A model generated the notes under the pieces. It did no database searches, was not told the DNA's origin, and saw only the letters and a list, made by a program, of their open reading frames with translations. 64,000 nucleotides of DNA from Bradyrhizobium sp. (GTDB lineage: Bacteria > Pseudomonadota > Alphaproteobacteria > Rhizobiales > Xanthobacteraceae). Below are positions 27,188 to 35,850 of this stretch, piece by piece (the stretch's first letter is position 1; each line of letters begins with the position of its first letter). The stretch is taken from assembly GCF_004799445.1 (NCBI RefSeq), contig NZ_SSNA01000198.1, positions 62,001 to 126,000 of the forward strand, read 5' to 3'. A program made the translations under genes and the position numbers.

Positions 27188-28375
27188 TCAAGGCTTTCCA
27201 TGGCCATGGCCGATTCCGATTCCATTCCCATTGGCGTTGGCGTTTCCGTTCCCATTGGCGTTTCCGTTGCCATTGGCGTTGCCAATGCCGTTACCGTTGG
27301 CGTTACCGTTGCCATTGGCGTTCGCGCTTGCATTGCCGGAATTGTTTGCCGTCGCCGTGACCGCTGCTGTTGGCATGCCTGAGGTTGTCGTCGTGCTCAT
27401 GCCGGTCGCGGCGCCGCTGCTGTTGGCGCTATTGGCGTCGATTGAATTACCGGATCCGACGCCCAAACTCGCCTTGGCTTCGCGCGAACTCCAGATCGTA
27501 TCCTTGTCCGCGGTACGTCTCAGCGAGACCGCCGTCGATGCCGTTCCATGGGCAAGGCCATGAGTGACCTTCTGGAAATTCATCCTGACTTCGCCAAGCG
27601 ATGCCGATATCCGCGTCACACCGGTCCTCGTGGAGGCGCTGCCCGCGTTTCGCTGCGGATGTAGCGCGGCGTTGTCACGTCCGAGCATGTGGATGAACTG
27701 CCCATTCGCAGCGCTGCGCGGGGCCGAGAGCCCCGTCTTTGGAACCATGATCCGTTCGATCGACGAGGCGCGAGGTTTGCCTTGCTCGATCGGATTGAGC
27801 GTGCCCGATCCGCTCAGGGAAAGGCCCGACTTGCCATGGGCAAAGGCGGTCGCAACCTGTCCTGGCATTACCTGGGCGATCTGTCCGGACTTGAAGTCGG
27901 CGACTTCAACCTGTCCCCGGAGCACGTCGACGCTGGTCGAGGTCGCGTTCACGGAGACGCGAAACTGCGTTCCCTTGACCACCGCGGCGAGGTAGGGCGT
28001 CTCGACCTCGAAATGCTTGTCGTTGCGCTTTTCCACCTCAAGAAGGATCGAGCCGGCCTGCTGCACGATCGTCGTCGACAGCCCGTCCTTCTTCTCGGTG
28101 GGCAAGCCGATCACCGAGTTCGGCGAGACCAGAATGGTTTCCTCGCCGCGCGTCAGGAGAACGCGGCCGTTGCCGCCGGTCCGGACGCTGTCGCCCGGCT
28201 TCAGGACCGCTTCCTGCCCGAGTGAAGCAGGCTGGGCGCCGGACGTGGTCATCCAGACCTGGCCCGAGGACTTGCTCACCTGCCAGACGCCGTCTTCGGC
28301 GGCAAGCGCAGCCGATGCCGCGCCGAAAACGAGCGCCGTCGCCAGGGAACGCAAAAGCCAGCCGGTGGAACGCAT
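27188..28375 (-). CDS. FecR-domain secreted protein with Gly-Asn-rich tail
   Basis: A 395-aa exported protein. Signal peptide at about 1-26 (LATALVFGAASAALA then AEDG). The FecR beta domain (about 30-180) contains VLKPGDSVRTGGNGRVLLTR and TPYLAAVVKGTQFRVSV. A Ser/Thr/Ala-rich linker follows, then a 45-residue tail of NANGNG and GIG units ending GIGIGHGHGKP. It lacks the cytoplasmic and TM parts of true anti-sigma FecR, so it is probably a periplasmic or surface ligand-binding protein. Upstream of the CHASE2 gene on the same strand and divergent from a TpsB transporter. Confidence 0.88.
   Translation of the reverse strand: MRSTGWLLRSLATALVFGAASAALAAEDGVWQVSKSSGQVWMTTSGAQPASLGQEAVLKPGDSVRTGGNGRVLLTRGEETILVSPNSVIGLPTEKKDGLSTTIVQQAGSILLEVEKRNDKHFEVETPYLAAVVKGTQFRVSVNATSTSVDVLRGQVEVADFKSGQIAQVMPGQVATAFAHGKSGLSLSGSGTLNPIEQGKPRASSIERIMVPKTGLSAPRSAANGQFIHMLGRDNAALHPQRNAGSASTRTGVTRISASLGEVRMNFQKVTHGLAHGTASTAVSLRRTADKDTIWSSREAKASLGVGSGNSIDANSANSSGAATGMSTTTTSGMPTAAVTATANNSGNASANANGNGNANGNGIGNANGNGNANGNGNANANGNGIGIGHGHGKP
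27199..27343. repeat. Hexanucleotide-periodic repeat encoding the Gly-Asn tail
   Basis: A run of degenerate 6-bp units (GGCAAC, GCCAAC, GGTAAC and similar on the minus strand), grouped into longer 18 to 24-bp repeats. It encodes alternating NG and NA dipeptides at the FecR protein C-terminus. Such tracts vary in length by slippage. Confidence 0.85.
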
Positions 28376-28503
28376 GAAACACTCCGTGTGCCCATAGTCG
28401 ACCGATAGGCGTACCGGAAAAACCTCAACATTGAATGAGCGGAAACTTCGCGATTTAGAGGGGGCGTTAACGGTTCATTGACCATAAAAATCTATGAAAA
28501 ATC

Positions 28504-30306
28504 ATGAGCATAAGAGTTCAATTGCGATTCGGGGAAGTTCCATTGCGGTCCGGGGAAGTTCCATCTCGCTGTGTTGGATCGCCGACAAATCGCCGGCGCG
28601 CCACGCCCCCCGGGATCGCCATCGCGCTGCTGCTGCTATGCGCGGGCGGCTGCTTGCCGGCACAAGCGCAGCAATCCGGCTTCGATCAAAGGCAAACAGA
28701 AAAGCGCTTCGATGCCCTGCAATCCCAACCCACCGAAACAGCGCGATCGCCCTTGCGCATGCCGAGGCTGTCCCCGTCCGGCGCCGCGGCCGACTCAAAA
28801 GCGCTGTTCGAACTCCATCGCGTTTCGCTCAGCGGTGGCGGCGCCATCCCGCGCGATCAGATTGCAAAAGTTTATCAACCCTATATCGGGAAAAAGGTCT
28901 CCCAGGCCGACCTCGCCTCGATCGCCGCGGGGATCAGCGATCTCTATCGCGCGGCAGGTTTTCACCTGAGCCGGGCGATCGTGCCGCCGCAGGACATCAG
29001 GGACGGCCGGGTTCGTTTTCAGGTGATCGAAGGCGGCATCACCGAAGTGGCCCTGAAGGGCGATAGCGCCGAACAATTCGGCATACGGCCGCTGCTCGAC
29101 CCGGTGCTCGCCGAATCCCCCTCGCGTCTGGCCACCCTGGAGCGCCAACTGCTACTGATCAACAGTCGAGCGGGCGTGCGCGTCGTCGACACCGCTCTGG
29201 AGGAGATCGGCAATGCGACCGGCCGTTTCCGCCTCATCGTCTATCTGAAAACCTGGCACATCTACACCTCGTTTGGGCTCGACAATCTGGGTTCCTCCGC
29301 GATCGGCCCCTGGCAGAGCTATGCGACCGGCGCCTTCAATTCCTATCTGTTGCCCGGCGACACGCTGGCGCTCAATCTCTCGACCACTCCGAACGACCCG
29401 CGCGAGCTTGCTTTCGGCCGGCTATCCTACGATGTCCCGGTCGGAACCGACGGGGCACGCATCGGCGCGTCCGCCCTCTACAGCGAGGTTCGGCCAGGCG
29501 ACTACAGGCGACTCTTGAACGACGTCACGACGACGGAGGCTTTTCAGATCCGCGGCAGCCTCGTCCCGGTGCAGTCACAACGATCGACACTGACGCTCAC
29601 CGCCGCGCTGGACTTCAGCAACGTCTCCGAGCACGACGTGTTCGGCCCGATCTATAACGATCACATCCGTACCGTCAGCCTGACTTCCGACTACAGGCTA
29701 CAGGACGATTTCGGCGGCAACAATTATTTCACGCTGACCTGGCGTCAGGGTCTGCCGATCCTCGGCGCTTCGCAGTTGGGCGACGCTTTGGTGTCGCACG
29801 ACGGCGCCGCCGCCAATTTCTCGGTCATGGATGCCTGGTACACCCGATATCAGACGCTGTCCGACGCATGGTCGGTGAAAATCGCAGGCACCGGCCAAAT
29901 CGCCTCCGGTCCGCTGTTTCTCTCGCAACAATTCTACCTGGGAGGTGCCGCCTTCGGGCGAGGCTATGGCAGCGCCGAAACCAGCGGCGACAACGGCATG
30001 GCCGGTTCGTTTGAGCTGCGCTTCGATCAAAAACTGAATTTCCGTTACCTGACCGGTTATCAAATCTATGGTTTTGTCGACGCCGGCGTCGCGTGGAACG
30101 ACGGATTCAATTACACGGACGGTATTGCGCTCAGCTCTGCCGGCGCCGGCGTGCGGTTCTTTCTGGGCAGCGATCTGCAGGCCGATATCGCCGTGGCCTT
30201 CCCGCTGAGTTACCGCGCGCCCGACAACTCCAGCCGCAGCGCTCGGCTGCTGTTTTCGCTGTCCAGTGCCTTCCGGGCCTGCCCGGGAAGAGGGCAGTGC
30301 CTATAG
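28504..30306 (+). CDS. TpsB/FhaC/ShlB-family outer-membrane two-partner secretion transporter
   Basis: About 600 aa. An N-terminal hydrophobic segment (GIAIALLLLCAGGCLPAQAQ) is the signal peptide. A POTRA-type domain follows (about 95-180: LHRVSLSGGGAIPRD to VIEGGI), then a beta-barrel ending in a short aromatic-poor tail. FGRGYGSAETSGDNG matches the conserved L6-loop motif of FhaC (VRGY/F). The start is uncertain: the first 22 residues contain a 7-residue tandem repeat (LRFGEVP LRSGEVP) and the signal peptide begins near residue 35. No TpsA haemagglutinin is in the window. Confidence 0.87.
   Translation: MSIRVQLRFGEVPLRSGEVPSRCVGSPTNRRRATPPGIAIALLLLCAGGCLPAQAQQSGFDQRQTEKRFDALQSQPTETARSPLRMPRLSPSGAAADSKALFELHRVSLSGGGAIPRDQIAKVYQPYIGKKVSQADLASIAAGISDLYRAAGFHLSRAIVPPQDIRDGRVRFQVIEGGITEVALKGDSAEQFGIRPLLDPVLAESPSRLATLERQLLLINSRAGVRVVDTALEEIGNATGRFRLIVYLKTWHIYTSFGLDNLGSSAIGPWQSYATGAFNSYLLPGDTLALNLSTTPNDPRELAFGRLSYDVPVGTDGARIGASALYSEVRPGDYRRLLNDVTTTEAFQIRGSLVPVQSQRSTLTLTAALDFSNVSEHDVFGPIYNDHIRTVSLTSDYRLQDDFGGNNYFTLTWRQGLPILGASQLGDALVSHDGAAANFSVMDAWYTRYQTLSDAWSVKIAGTGQIASGPLFLSQQFYLGGAAFGRGYGSAETSGDNGMAGSFELRFDQKLNFRYLTGYQIYGFVDAGVAWNDGFNYTDGIALSSAGAGVRFFLGSDLQADIAVAFPLSYRAPDNSSRSARLLFSLSSAFRACPGRGQCL
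28521..28562. repeat. 21-bp tandem repeat at the TpsB gene start
   Basis: Two adjacent copies, ATTGCG[A/G]T[T/C]CGGGGAAGTTCC, match at 19 of 21 positions. In the annotated frame they encode LRFGEVP and LRSGEVP. They may lie in the leader rather than the coding part, since no such repeat is expected ahead of a signal peptide. Confidence 0.8.
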
Positions 30307-30367
30307 CGCAGGCCTGGGTCTTTCGGGCCAACTTGCCATTCTCGCGCAGCGCATGGTCCGGCTCCGC

Positions 30368-30398
30368 CGGCCGCGCCCGCTTTCTCGGGTTTTTGAGC
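30368..30398 (+). terminator. Hairpin plus T-run after the TpsB gene; copy of the P450 3' end
   Basis: CCCGCTTTCTCGGG followed by TTTTT, 70 bp past the TpsB stop and before the SAM-cyclase gene. It could end the TpsB transcript. The 31 bp match 24181-24211 (inside the upstream P450 gene) with one mismatch. In the plus frame it reads GRARFLGFLS, like the P450 C-terminus. Confidence 0.5.
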
Positions 30399-30504
30399 TG
30401 TTGGTTCTGAGCGGTCAGGCGCTTCACGGTGGCGCCGCCAGGCTGCCAAAAGGCTTATAGATGTGCCAATCTGGGCGCCTCACGGGCGGCGGCTTGGAAC
30501 ACCG

Positions 30505-33500
30505 ATGGGTATGAGTGATCTTCGCGACTGGTTGCGCAGCAACAATCTCGAGCAATACGCTGACGCCTTCGAGGCAAACGATATCGACCTCGATGTGCTG
30601 GCGGAACTGACCGACCGCGATCTCGAACAGCTTGGCCTGTCGCTGGGCAATCGCCGACGGCTATTGAAGGCCATTGCCGGTCGCGGCGCCGAACCGAGCC
30701 CACCGAAGCCGGCTCCCGCTGAAGGGCCGCGGCCGGCCGACGCCGAGCGGCGTCAGGTGACGGTGTTGTTCGCCGATATGGTCGGTTCGACGGCGGTGTC
30801 GGGCAAGGTGGACCCCGAACTCCTCGGGGCATTGATCCGGCGCTATCAGGACGCGGTCGCCGGCGCGATCGGGCGGTACGGCGGTTTCGTCGCCAAGTTC
30901 ATGGGCGACGGCGTTCTGGCCTATTTCGGTTTTCCCCGCGCCTTCGAGGATGCGGCGGAGCGCGCCGTTCGCGCCGCGCTCGGCATCCTGGCGGAAGTCG
31001 GCGACATCGAATTGCCGGACAAGACGCGGGTGCAGGCACGGATCGGGATCGCCACCGGCCTCGTCGTGGTCGGCGAAATCATCGGCACCGGCATCGCGCA
31101 AGAGCGCACGATCGTAGGCGAAACCCCCAATCTCGCCGCGCGGCTACAGGCGCTCGCCGGGCCCGACACCATTCTGGTCAGCGAGACAACCCAGAATTTG
31201 CTGGGTGGGCTGTTTGAACTGGAGCACACCGGAGAACACGAATTGAAAGGGTTCGCCCGCCCGGTGTCCGCCTGGCGCGTGATCGGCGAGGCGACGGTCG
31301 AAAGTCGTTTTGCCGCGATCCGCACCGGCGAAAATCTGCCACTGATCGGCCGTGCCCACGAAATGGGGTTGATGCTCGAACGCTGGCAGCTGGCCCGGCA
31401 GGGCGAGGGCCAGATCGTTACGGTGATCGGCGAAGCGGGGATTGGCAAATCGCGCTCGATCGAGGCCCTGCAGGAAGCGCTTGCCGGAGAGCCGCACGCA
31501 CGCATCAATTTGCAGTGCTCACCCCATCACAGCGACAGCGCGCTTTATCCGGTGATCCAGTATCTGAACCGCGCCGCCGGTTTCGCCGCAGCGGATAGCC
31601 CAGAGGCGCGGATCGAGAAACTCGGCGCGCTGTTTGCGCAGCGGCGCGCTTCGGACCCAGCCACGATTCCGCTGCTGGCCGAGCTGTTGTCGATCCCGCT
31701 GGCGGCGGCGCAACCTTCGTCACAGACCCCAGCTCAACGCAAGGCGTCGACACTGGCCCTCATCGTCGACGAGTTCCTTCGCATGGGCGAGAACCATCCA
31801 GTGCTCATCGTCGTGGAAGACGCGCACTGGATCGACGCCAGCATGCTCGAAATGATGATGCGCCTGACCGACAGCATCGGCCGGACCCGATCGCTCGCCC
31901 TGGTGACGGCGCGGCCGGATTTCACACCACCCTGGCTGGCGCGGCCGCAGGCGACCCTGGTGACGCTCGGTCGCCTCGGCCGACAGGAATGCGCGCAACT
32001 GGTCGCCGGTGTCGCCGCTGCCCACGGTCTGTCCGTGGAAACCGTGGCGGCGATCGTCGCCAAGACCGACGGAGTCCCCCTGTTCATCGAGGAGTTGACC
32101 AAGAGCGTCATCGAATCGGTTGGCGAGGACGGCGCGGTGCCGGCAACGCTCAAGGATTCGCTGATGGCCCGCCTCGACCGCCTCGGCGAAGCGCGCGAAG
32201 TGGCCCAGATTGCGGCCGTGATCGGCCGGCAATTCTCGCTGGCGCTGCTCGATGCGGTTTCCGGCAAGGATTCCGTCGAGTTGGAAGCCACGCTGGCGAA
32301 GCTTGTCGCGGCGGGAATTGTTTTTCCCGACGAGCGCAGCCTGGAACGGAGCTTCACATTCAAGCATGCGCTGGTTCGTGACGTCGCTTATGAGAGCCTG
32401 CTGTTCGCGCGTCGGCGCCGATGGCACGAACGCATCGCCACTGCCCTTGAGAAACATTTCTCCGAGATTGCCGCGAACGAGCCGGGACTGCTGGCCTATC
32501 ATTTCGGTGAGGCCGGCTTGCCGGCCGCTGCCTGTGATTATCGCATGCGCGCCGGCAATCAGGCCGTAGGCCGTTCGGCCTATCCGGAGGCGATCGCGCA
32601 TTTCTCTGCCGGTCTCAAGCTTGCCGAAACGCTGCCGGCGCCAGACAGCATGCGCCGACAACTGGATTTTTGGCTCAAGCTCGGCTCCGCCTTGGTCGTG
32701 GTTCACGGCCTGCAGAGTGTGGAAGCGGAGGATGCCTATACCCGAGCCGACGAAATCGGGGAGAAGCTGGGTGATCGCACCGGATTGTTCCAGGCCAAAT
32801 GGGGCCTGTGGATCAACGCCAATCTCAGGCACAAGACCGCGCTTGCGCGCGACCGGGCCAGCGAACTCGTGACCCTCGCGCAACGCTCCGGCGACGGCGA
32901 GCTGTTGCTCGAAGCGTACCACTGCCAGTGGGCGACGGCTTTTTTCCGGGGCGATGTCCAGGACGCGCTGGACGGCGCCCGCAATGGAGTGGAGCTTTAC
33001 GACATGGCCAGCCACCGCCACCTCGGTCACCAATTTGGCGGTCATGATCCCGGTGTTTGCGCGCACTGCCTGCGCGGCAACACCCTTCAGCTGGCGGACG
33101 AAGGGCAGAACGCAAGGCAGAGTATCGCGCAGGCCATTGCGCTCGCCGAATTGCTCGACCATCCCAACACCCTCGCTCATGGCCTCCACAATTCCGGCAT
33201 CGGTCACCAGCTCGGGGCTGATCGCGAAGCCACATTCACGGTGGCACATCGCGCGGCCGGATTGGCCGAAAAATTTGGCTTGATGCCGTGGCGCGCGAGC
33301 AGCCTGGTGTTGGCCGGCTGGGCCACGGCGGTCGGATCAGGCATCGCGGACGCCGCACGATTGATCGATGCCGAGATCGGCAAGGCAACGGCGATTGGTC
33401 CGCTCCCACAGTATTATCTTGGCCTGGCCGCCGAAATATTGCTGGCCGCCGGCCGGGCGGCAGACGGCCTTGCGCATCTCGATCGCGCCATTGCCGGGAT

Positions 33501-33708
33501 CGACGAGCCGGGCATTGGCTTTTATTTGCCGGAGATCTTTCGCCTGCGCGGCGCGTGCTTGCTGGCGCTCAGCCGCGACAACCGGGATGAAGCCGTCGTG
33601 GCCTTCGTGACCGCTCGCGATATTGCCAGGCGCCAGGGTGCGGTCATCTTCGAGCGCCGCGCCGAGGCGTCCCTTTCCGAGGTCGCACATCATGGGAGCC
33701 GCGGATGA
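30505..33708 (+). CDS. SAM-adenylate cyclase-AAA ATPase-TPR signalling protein
   Basis: About 1067 aa, cytoplasmic. N-terminal SAM domain (about 3-65, LRDWLRSNNLEQYADAFEAN) for protein-protein contact. Class III cyclase (about 85-255) with FADMVGST, AKFMGDGVLAYFG and ETPNLAARLQ, all core residues present. AAA/NACHT-like ATPase from about 275 with P-loop GEAGIGKS. C-terminal alpha-helical TPR-like half (about 600-1060). I chose the ATG at 30505 (MGMSDL) because GGAAC lies upstream and the SAM domain starts there. This layout is common in bradyrhizobia; the stimulus is not known. Confidence 0.9.
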   Translation: MGMSDLRDWLRSNNLEQYADAFEANDIDLDVLAELTDRDLEQLGLSLGNRRRLLKAIAGRGAEPSPPKPAPAEGPRPADAERRQVTVLFADMVGSTAVSGKVDPELLGALIRRYQDAVAGAIGRYGGFVAKFMGDGVLAYFGFPRAFEDAAERAVRAALGILAEVGDIELPDKTRVQARIGIATGLVVVGEIIGTGIAQERTIVGETPNLAARLQALAGPDTILVSETTQNLLGGLFELEHTGEHELKGFARPVSAWRVIGEATVESRFAAIRTGENLPLIGRAHEMGLMLERWQLARQGEGQIVTVIGEAGIGKSRSIEALQEALAGEPHARINLQCSPHHSDSALYPVIQYLNRAAGFAAADSPEARIEKLGALFAQRRASDPATIPLLAELLSIPLAAAQPSSQTPAQRKASTLALIVDEFLRMGENHPVLIVVEDAHWIDASMLEMMMRLTDSIGRTRSLALVTARPDFTPPWLARPQATLVTLGRLGRQECAQLVAGVAAAHGLSVETVAAIVAKTDGVPLFIEELTKSVIESVGEDGAVPATLKDSLMARLDRLGEAREVAQIAAVIGRQFSLALLDAVSGKDSVELEATLAKLVAAGIVFPDERSLERSFTFKHALVRDVAYESLLFARRRRWHERIATALEKHFSEIAANEPGLLAYHFGEAGLPAAACDYRMRAGNQAVGRSAYPEAIAHFSAGLKLAETLPAPDSMRRQLDFWLKLGSALVVVHGLQSVEAEDAYTRADEIGEKLGDRTGLFQAKWGLWINANLRHKTALARDRASELVTLAQRSGDGELLLEAYHCQWATAFFRGDVQDALDGARNGVELYDMASHRHLGHQFGGHDPGVCAHCLRGNTLQLADEGQNARQSIAQAIALAELLDHPNTLAHGLHNSGIGHQLGADREATFTVAHRAAGLAEKFGLMPWRASSLVLAGWATAVGSGIADAARLIDAEIGKATAIGPLPQYYLGLAAEILLAAGRAADGLAHLDRAIAGIDEPGIGFYLPEIFRLRGACLLALSRDNRDEAVVAFVTARDIARRQGAVIFERRAEASLSEVAHHGSRG

Positions 33709-33780
33709 CGGGATCGAGGCTCCCTCGCGGATGTGAGAACATTGGCCCTTGAAGGCGGACATCCCGATCGGTCCGCGCCC

Positions 33781-34647
33781 CTACACTACCGAGCGATGCC
33801 GTTCGATGCAGGTCTGCAAGACCTCATCCATCGGCCTGCTCCACCAGTCGTTGGAAAAGATCTCGATCTCGGAATAGCCGGCAAATCCTTGCGCCTCGAC
33901 CGCCGATCGCACCGATCTGATGTCGATCACGCCGTCTCCCATCATGCCGCGGTCGTTGAGGATGTCTTTGGTCGGCACCAGCCAGTCGCAGACATGAAAC
34001 GCCAGCAGGCGATCTCTTCCGGCACGGGAAATCTGCTGCAGCAATTCCGGGTCCCACCAGATGTGATAGACGTCGAGCGCGACGCCGAGCGCGCCGCTGC
34101 GTTGCGGGTCCAGCCGATCGCAGATGTCGAGCGCGTGTTTCGTCGTATTGACGCAGGCGCGGTCGGCGGCATAGGCCGGATGGAGCGGCTCGATCGCCAG
34201 CGGCATTTCGGCCTCGCGGGCGTACTCGATCATTTCGGCGATGGCGTCCTCGACCTGCGTCCGCGCCGCCACGATGTCTTTCGAGGTCGCGCTTCCCGGC
34301 CGTGAATATTGCGGCAGGCCGCCGACCACCAGCACGATGCAGGGCGCGCCCAGCGCGCTCGCCTCATCGACGGCCCGGCGGTTATCGTCGCGCGCCTCGG
34401 TGCGGTGCGCGGCGTCCGCCGTAAACATGCCGCCGCGGCAATAGCCGGACAGCTCCAGCCCTGCGTCGCGCACCGCGCGCGCCGCGCGGTCAAGGCCGAC
34501 CGCTGCGACCTGGTCACGCCAGGGATCGATGGCGCGGATGCCATGCCGCGCGCAGGCGTCGATGATCTCTACAAGATCGCCCTGCTTGCGGACGGTCGCC
34601 GTGTTCAAAGACAGCCAGCGGTGATCGGCCGAGAAATCCCGCATCAC
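33781..34647 (-). CDS. Sugar phosphate isomerase/epimerase-like TIM barrel
   Basis: A 288-aa protein of the xylose-isomerase-like TIM-barrel fold (AP endonuclease family 2 superfamily). Strand-end motifs include LALEPLHP-type LAIEPLHPAYAADRA, GVALDVYHIWWDPELL and LAFHVCDWLVP, which supply acidic and histidine metal ligands (Glu, Asp-x-Tyr-His, His). Likely isomerises or epimerises a sugar acid or keto-sugar. Last gene of the long operon; it overlaps the DUF993 gene by 4 bp. Substrate unknown. Confidence 0.87.
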   Translation of the reverse strand: MMRDFSADHRWLSLNTATVRKQGDLVEIIDACARHGIRAIDPWRDQVAAVGLDRAARAVRDAGLELSGYCRGGMFTADAAHRTEARDDNRRAVDEASALGAPCIVLVVGGLPQYSRPGSATSKDIVAARTQVEDAIAEMIEYAREAEMPLAIEPLHPAYAADRACVNTTKHALDICDRLDPQRSGALGVALDVYHIWWDPELLQQISRAGRDRLLAFHVCDWLVPTKDILNDRGMMGDGVIDIRSVRSAVEAQGFAGYSEIEIFSNDWWSRPMDEVLQTCIERHRSVV

Positions 34648-35837
34648 GCCTCGATGCCGCGGAGCGCCAGCACCGCCTTCATGCGCCGCGTCGCCATTTC
34701 CGGATTGGCGAGCAGCCCCGCCTGATCGGCCAGCCGGAACAGCTCGGCCAGATGCAGCGTCGAGCGCGTGCTCTCCTGCCCGCCGACCATCGTGAAATGA
34801 TCCTGATGACCGTTGAGATAAGCCATGAACACGATGCCGGTCTTGTAGAACCGCGTCGGCGCCTTGAAGATATGGCGCGACAGCGGCACCGTCGGCCCCA
34901 GCACGTCGTGGAATCCCTTCGTATCGCCGGCGGCCAGCCGCGACAGCGCATAGGACGCCGCCGGCGCGATGGCATCGAAGATGCCGAGCAGCGCATGCGA
35001 ATAGCCCTGCTCGTCGCCGGCGATCAGTTCGGCGTAATTGAAATCGTCCCCGGTATACATCTTCACATTCTTGTCGAGTCGGCGTCGCATATCGATCTCG
35101 CGTTGCTTGTCGAGCAGCGACACCTTGACGCCATCGACCTTCGACGCGTTGGCGTTGACGACGCCGACCGCGACATCCATGGCCTGGTCGAGGTTCGGCG
35201 TGCCCCAGTAATTCGCCAAGGCCGGATCGAACATATCGCCAAGCCAGTGGATAATCACGGGCTCGGCCACCTGCGACAGCACGCGGTCGTAAACCCTGGC
35301 GTAATCGTCCGCGTTGCGGCCGATTTTAGCGAGCGCCCGCGACGCCATCAGGATGATCCGCCCGCCCGCCTTCTCGATCCTCCCGATCTGCTCTTCGTAG
35401 GCGCGGATCACGTCGTCGAGACTCCTGGCGTCCTCCGGCGCGAGATGATCGGTGCCGGCGCCGGAAAAAACCAGCGCATTGCCCCGCGCCTTCGCGGCCA
35501 AAACAGAGCGCCGGATCAGTTCCAGCGAGGTCGGCCAGTCCAGACCCATGCCGCGTTGCGCGGTGTCCATGGCCTCGGCGACGCCGAGGCCGAGATCCCA
35601 GACGTGTTCGCGAAACGCGATCGTCTTGTCCCAGTCGACCGCCGCCGTCAGCCAGGGATCGACGTCGGCGAGCGGATCAGAAACCACATGCGCGGCGGAA
35701 AACGCCATACGGTTCAGCGTGCCCTGAAGCTTTGCGGGAAACGCGCGCGACGCCGCGAGACGATAGGTCTCGAGCGATCGGCTGGCAGTCGGCAATTTCA
35801 GCGATAGCGAGGAAACTGGCAAAACCGGCTTGTTCAT
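34644..35837 (-). CDS. DUF993 protein, dihydrodipicolinate synthase/aldolase-like
   Basis: A 397-aa TIM-barrel protein of the DUF993 family. I start it at 35837 because GGAGG lies just upstream and the frame above it is antisense. VDGVKVSLLDK carries Lys238 where DHDPS/N-acetylneuraminate lyase enzymes have the Schiff-base lysine (GIKE/GVK), and MYTGDDFNYAELIAGDEQG corresponds to their SGDD segment. This makes a class I aldolase or dehydratase acting on a 2-keto acid likely. It lies between a Gfo/Idh dehydrogenase (13 bp) and an epimerase (4-bp overlap). No reaction is established for the family that I know of. Confidence 0.85.
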   Translation of the reverse strand: MNKPVLPVSSLSLKLPTASRSLETYRLAASRAFPAKLQGTLNRMAFSAAHVVSDPLADVDPWLTAAVDWDKTIAFREHVWDLGLGVAEAMDTAQRGMGLDWPTSLELIRRSVLAAKARGNALVFSGAGTDHLAPEDARSLDDVIRAYEEQIGRIEKAGGRIILMASRALAKIGRNADDYARVYDRVLSQVAEPVIIHWLGDMFDPALANYWGTPNLDQAMDVAVGVVNANASKVDGVKVSLLDKQREIDMRRRLDKNVKMYTGDDFNYAELIAGDEQGYSHALLGIFDAIAPAASYALSRLAAGDTKGFHDVLGPTVPLSRHIFKAPTRFYKTGIVFMAYLNGHQDHFTMVGGQESTRSTLHLAELFRLADQAGLLANPEMATRRMKAVLALRGIEA

Positions 35838-35850
35838 GGTCGTGGCCTCC

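Noticed and set aside
27199..27343. Short periodic repeats resembling a CRISPR array
   Set aside because: The units are 6 bp, degenerate, without spacers, and encode a Gly-Asn protein tail.
28504..28700. Lipoprotein signal in the TpsB protein (LLLLCAGGC)
   Set aside because: TpsB transporters are not lipoproteins, and a normal signal peptidase I site (AQAQQ) follows.
31720..33249. Open frame of about 510 codons on the minus strand
   Set aside because: Antisense to the SAM-cyclase-AAA-TPR gene, no recognisable domain.
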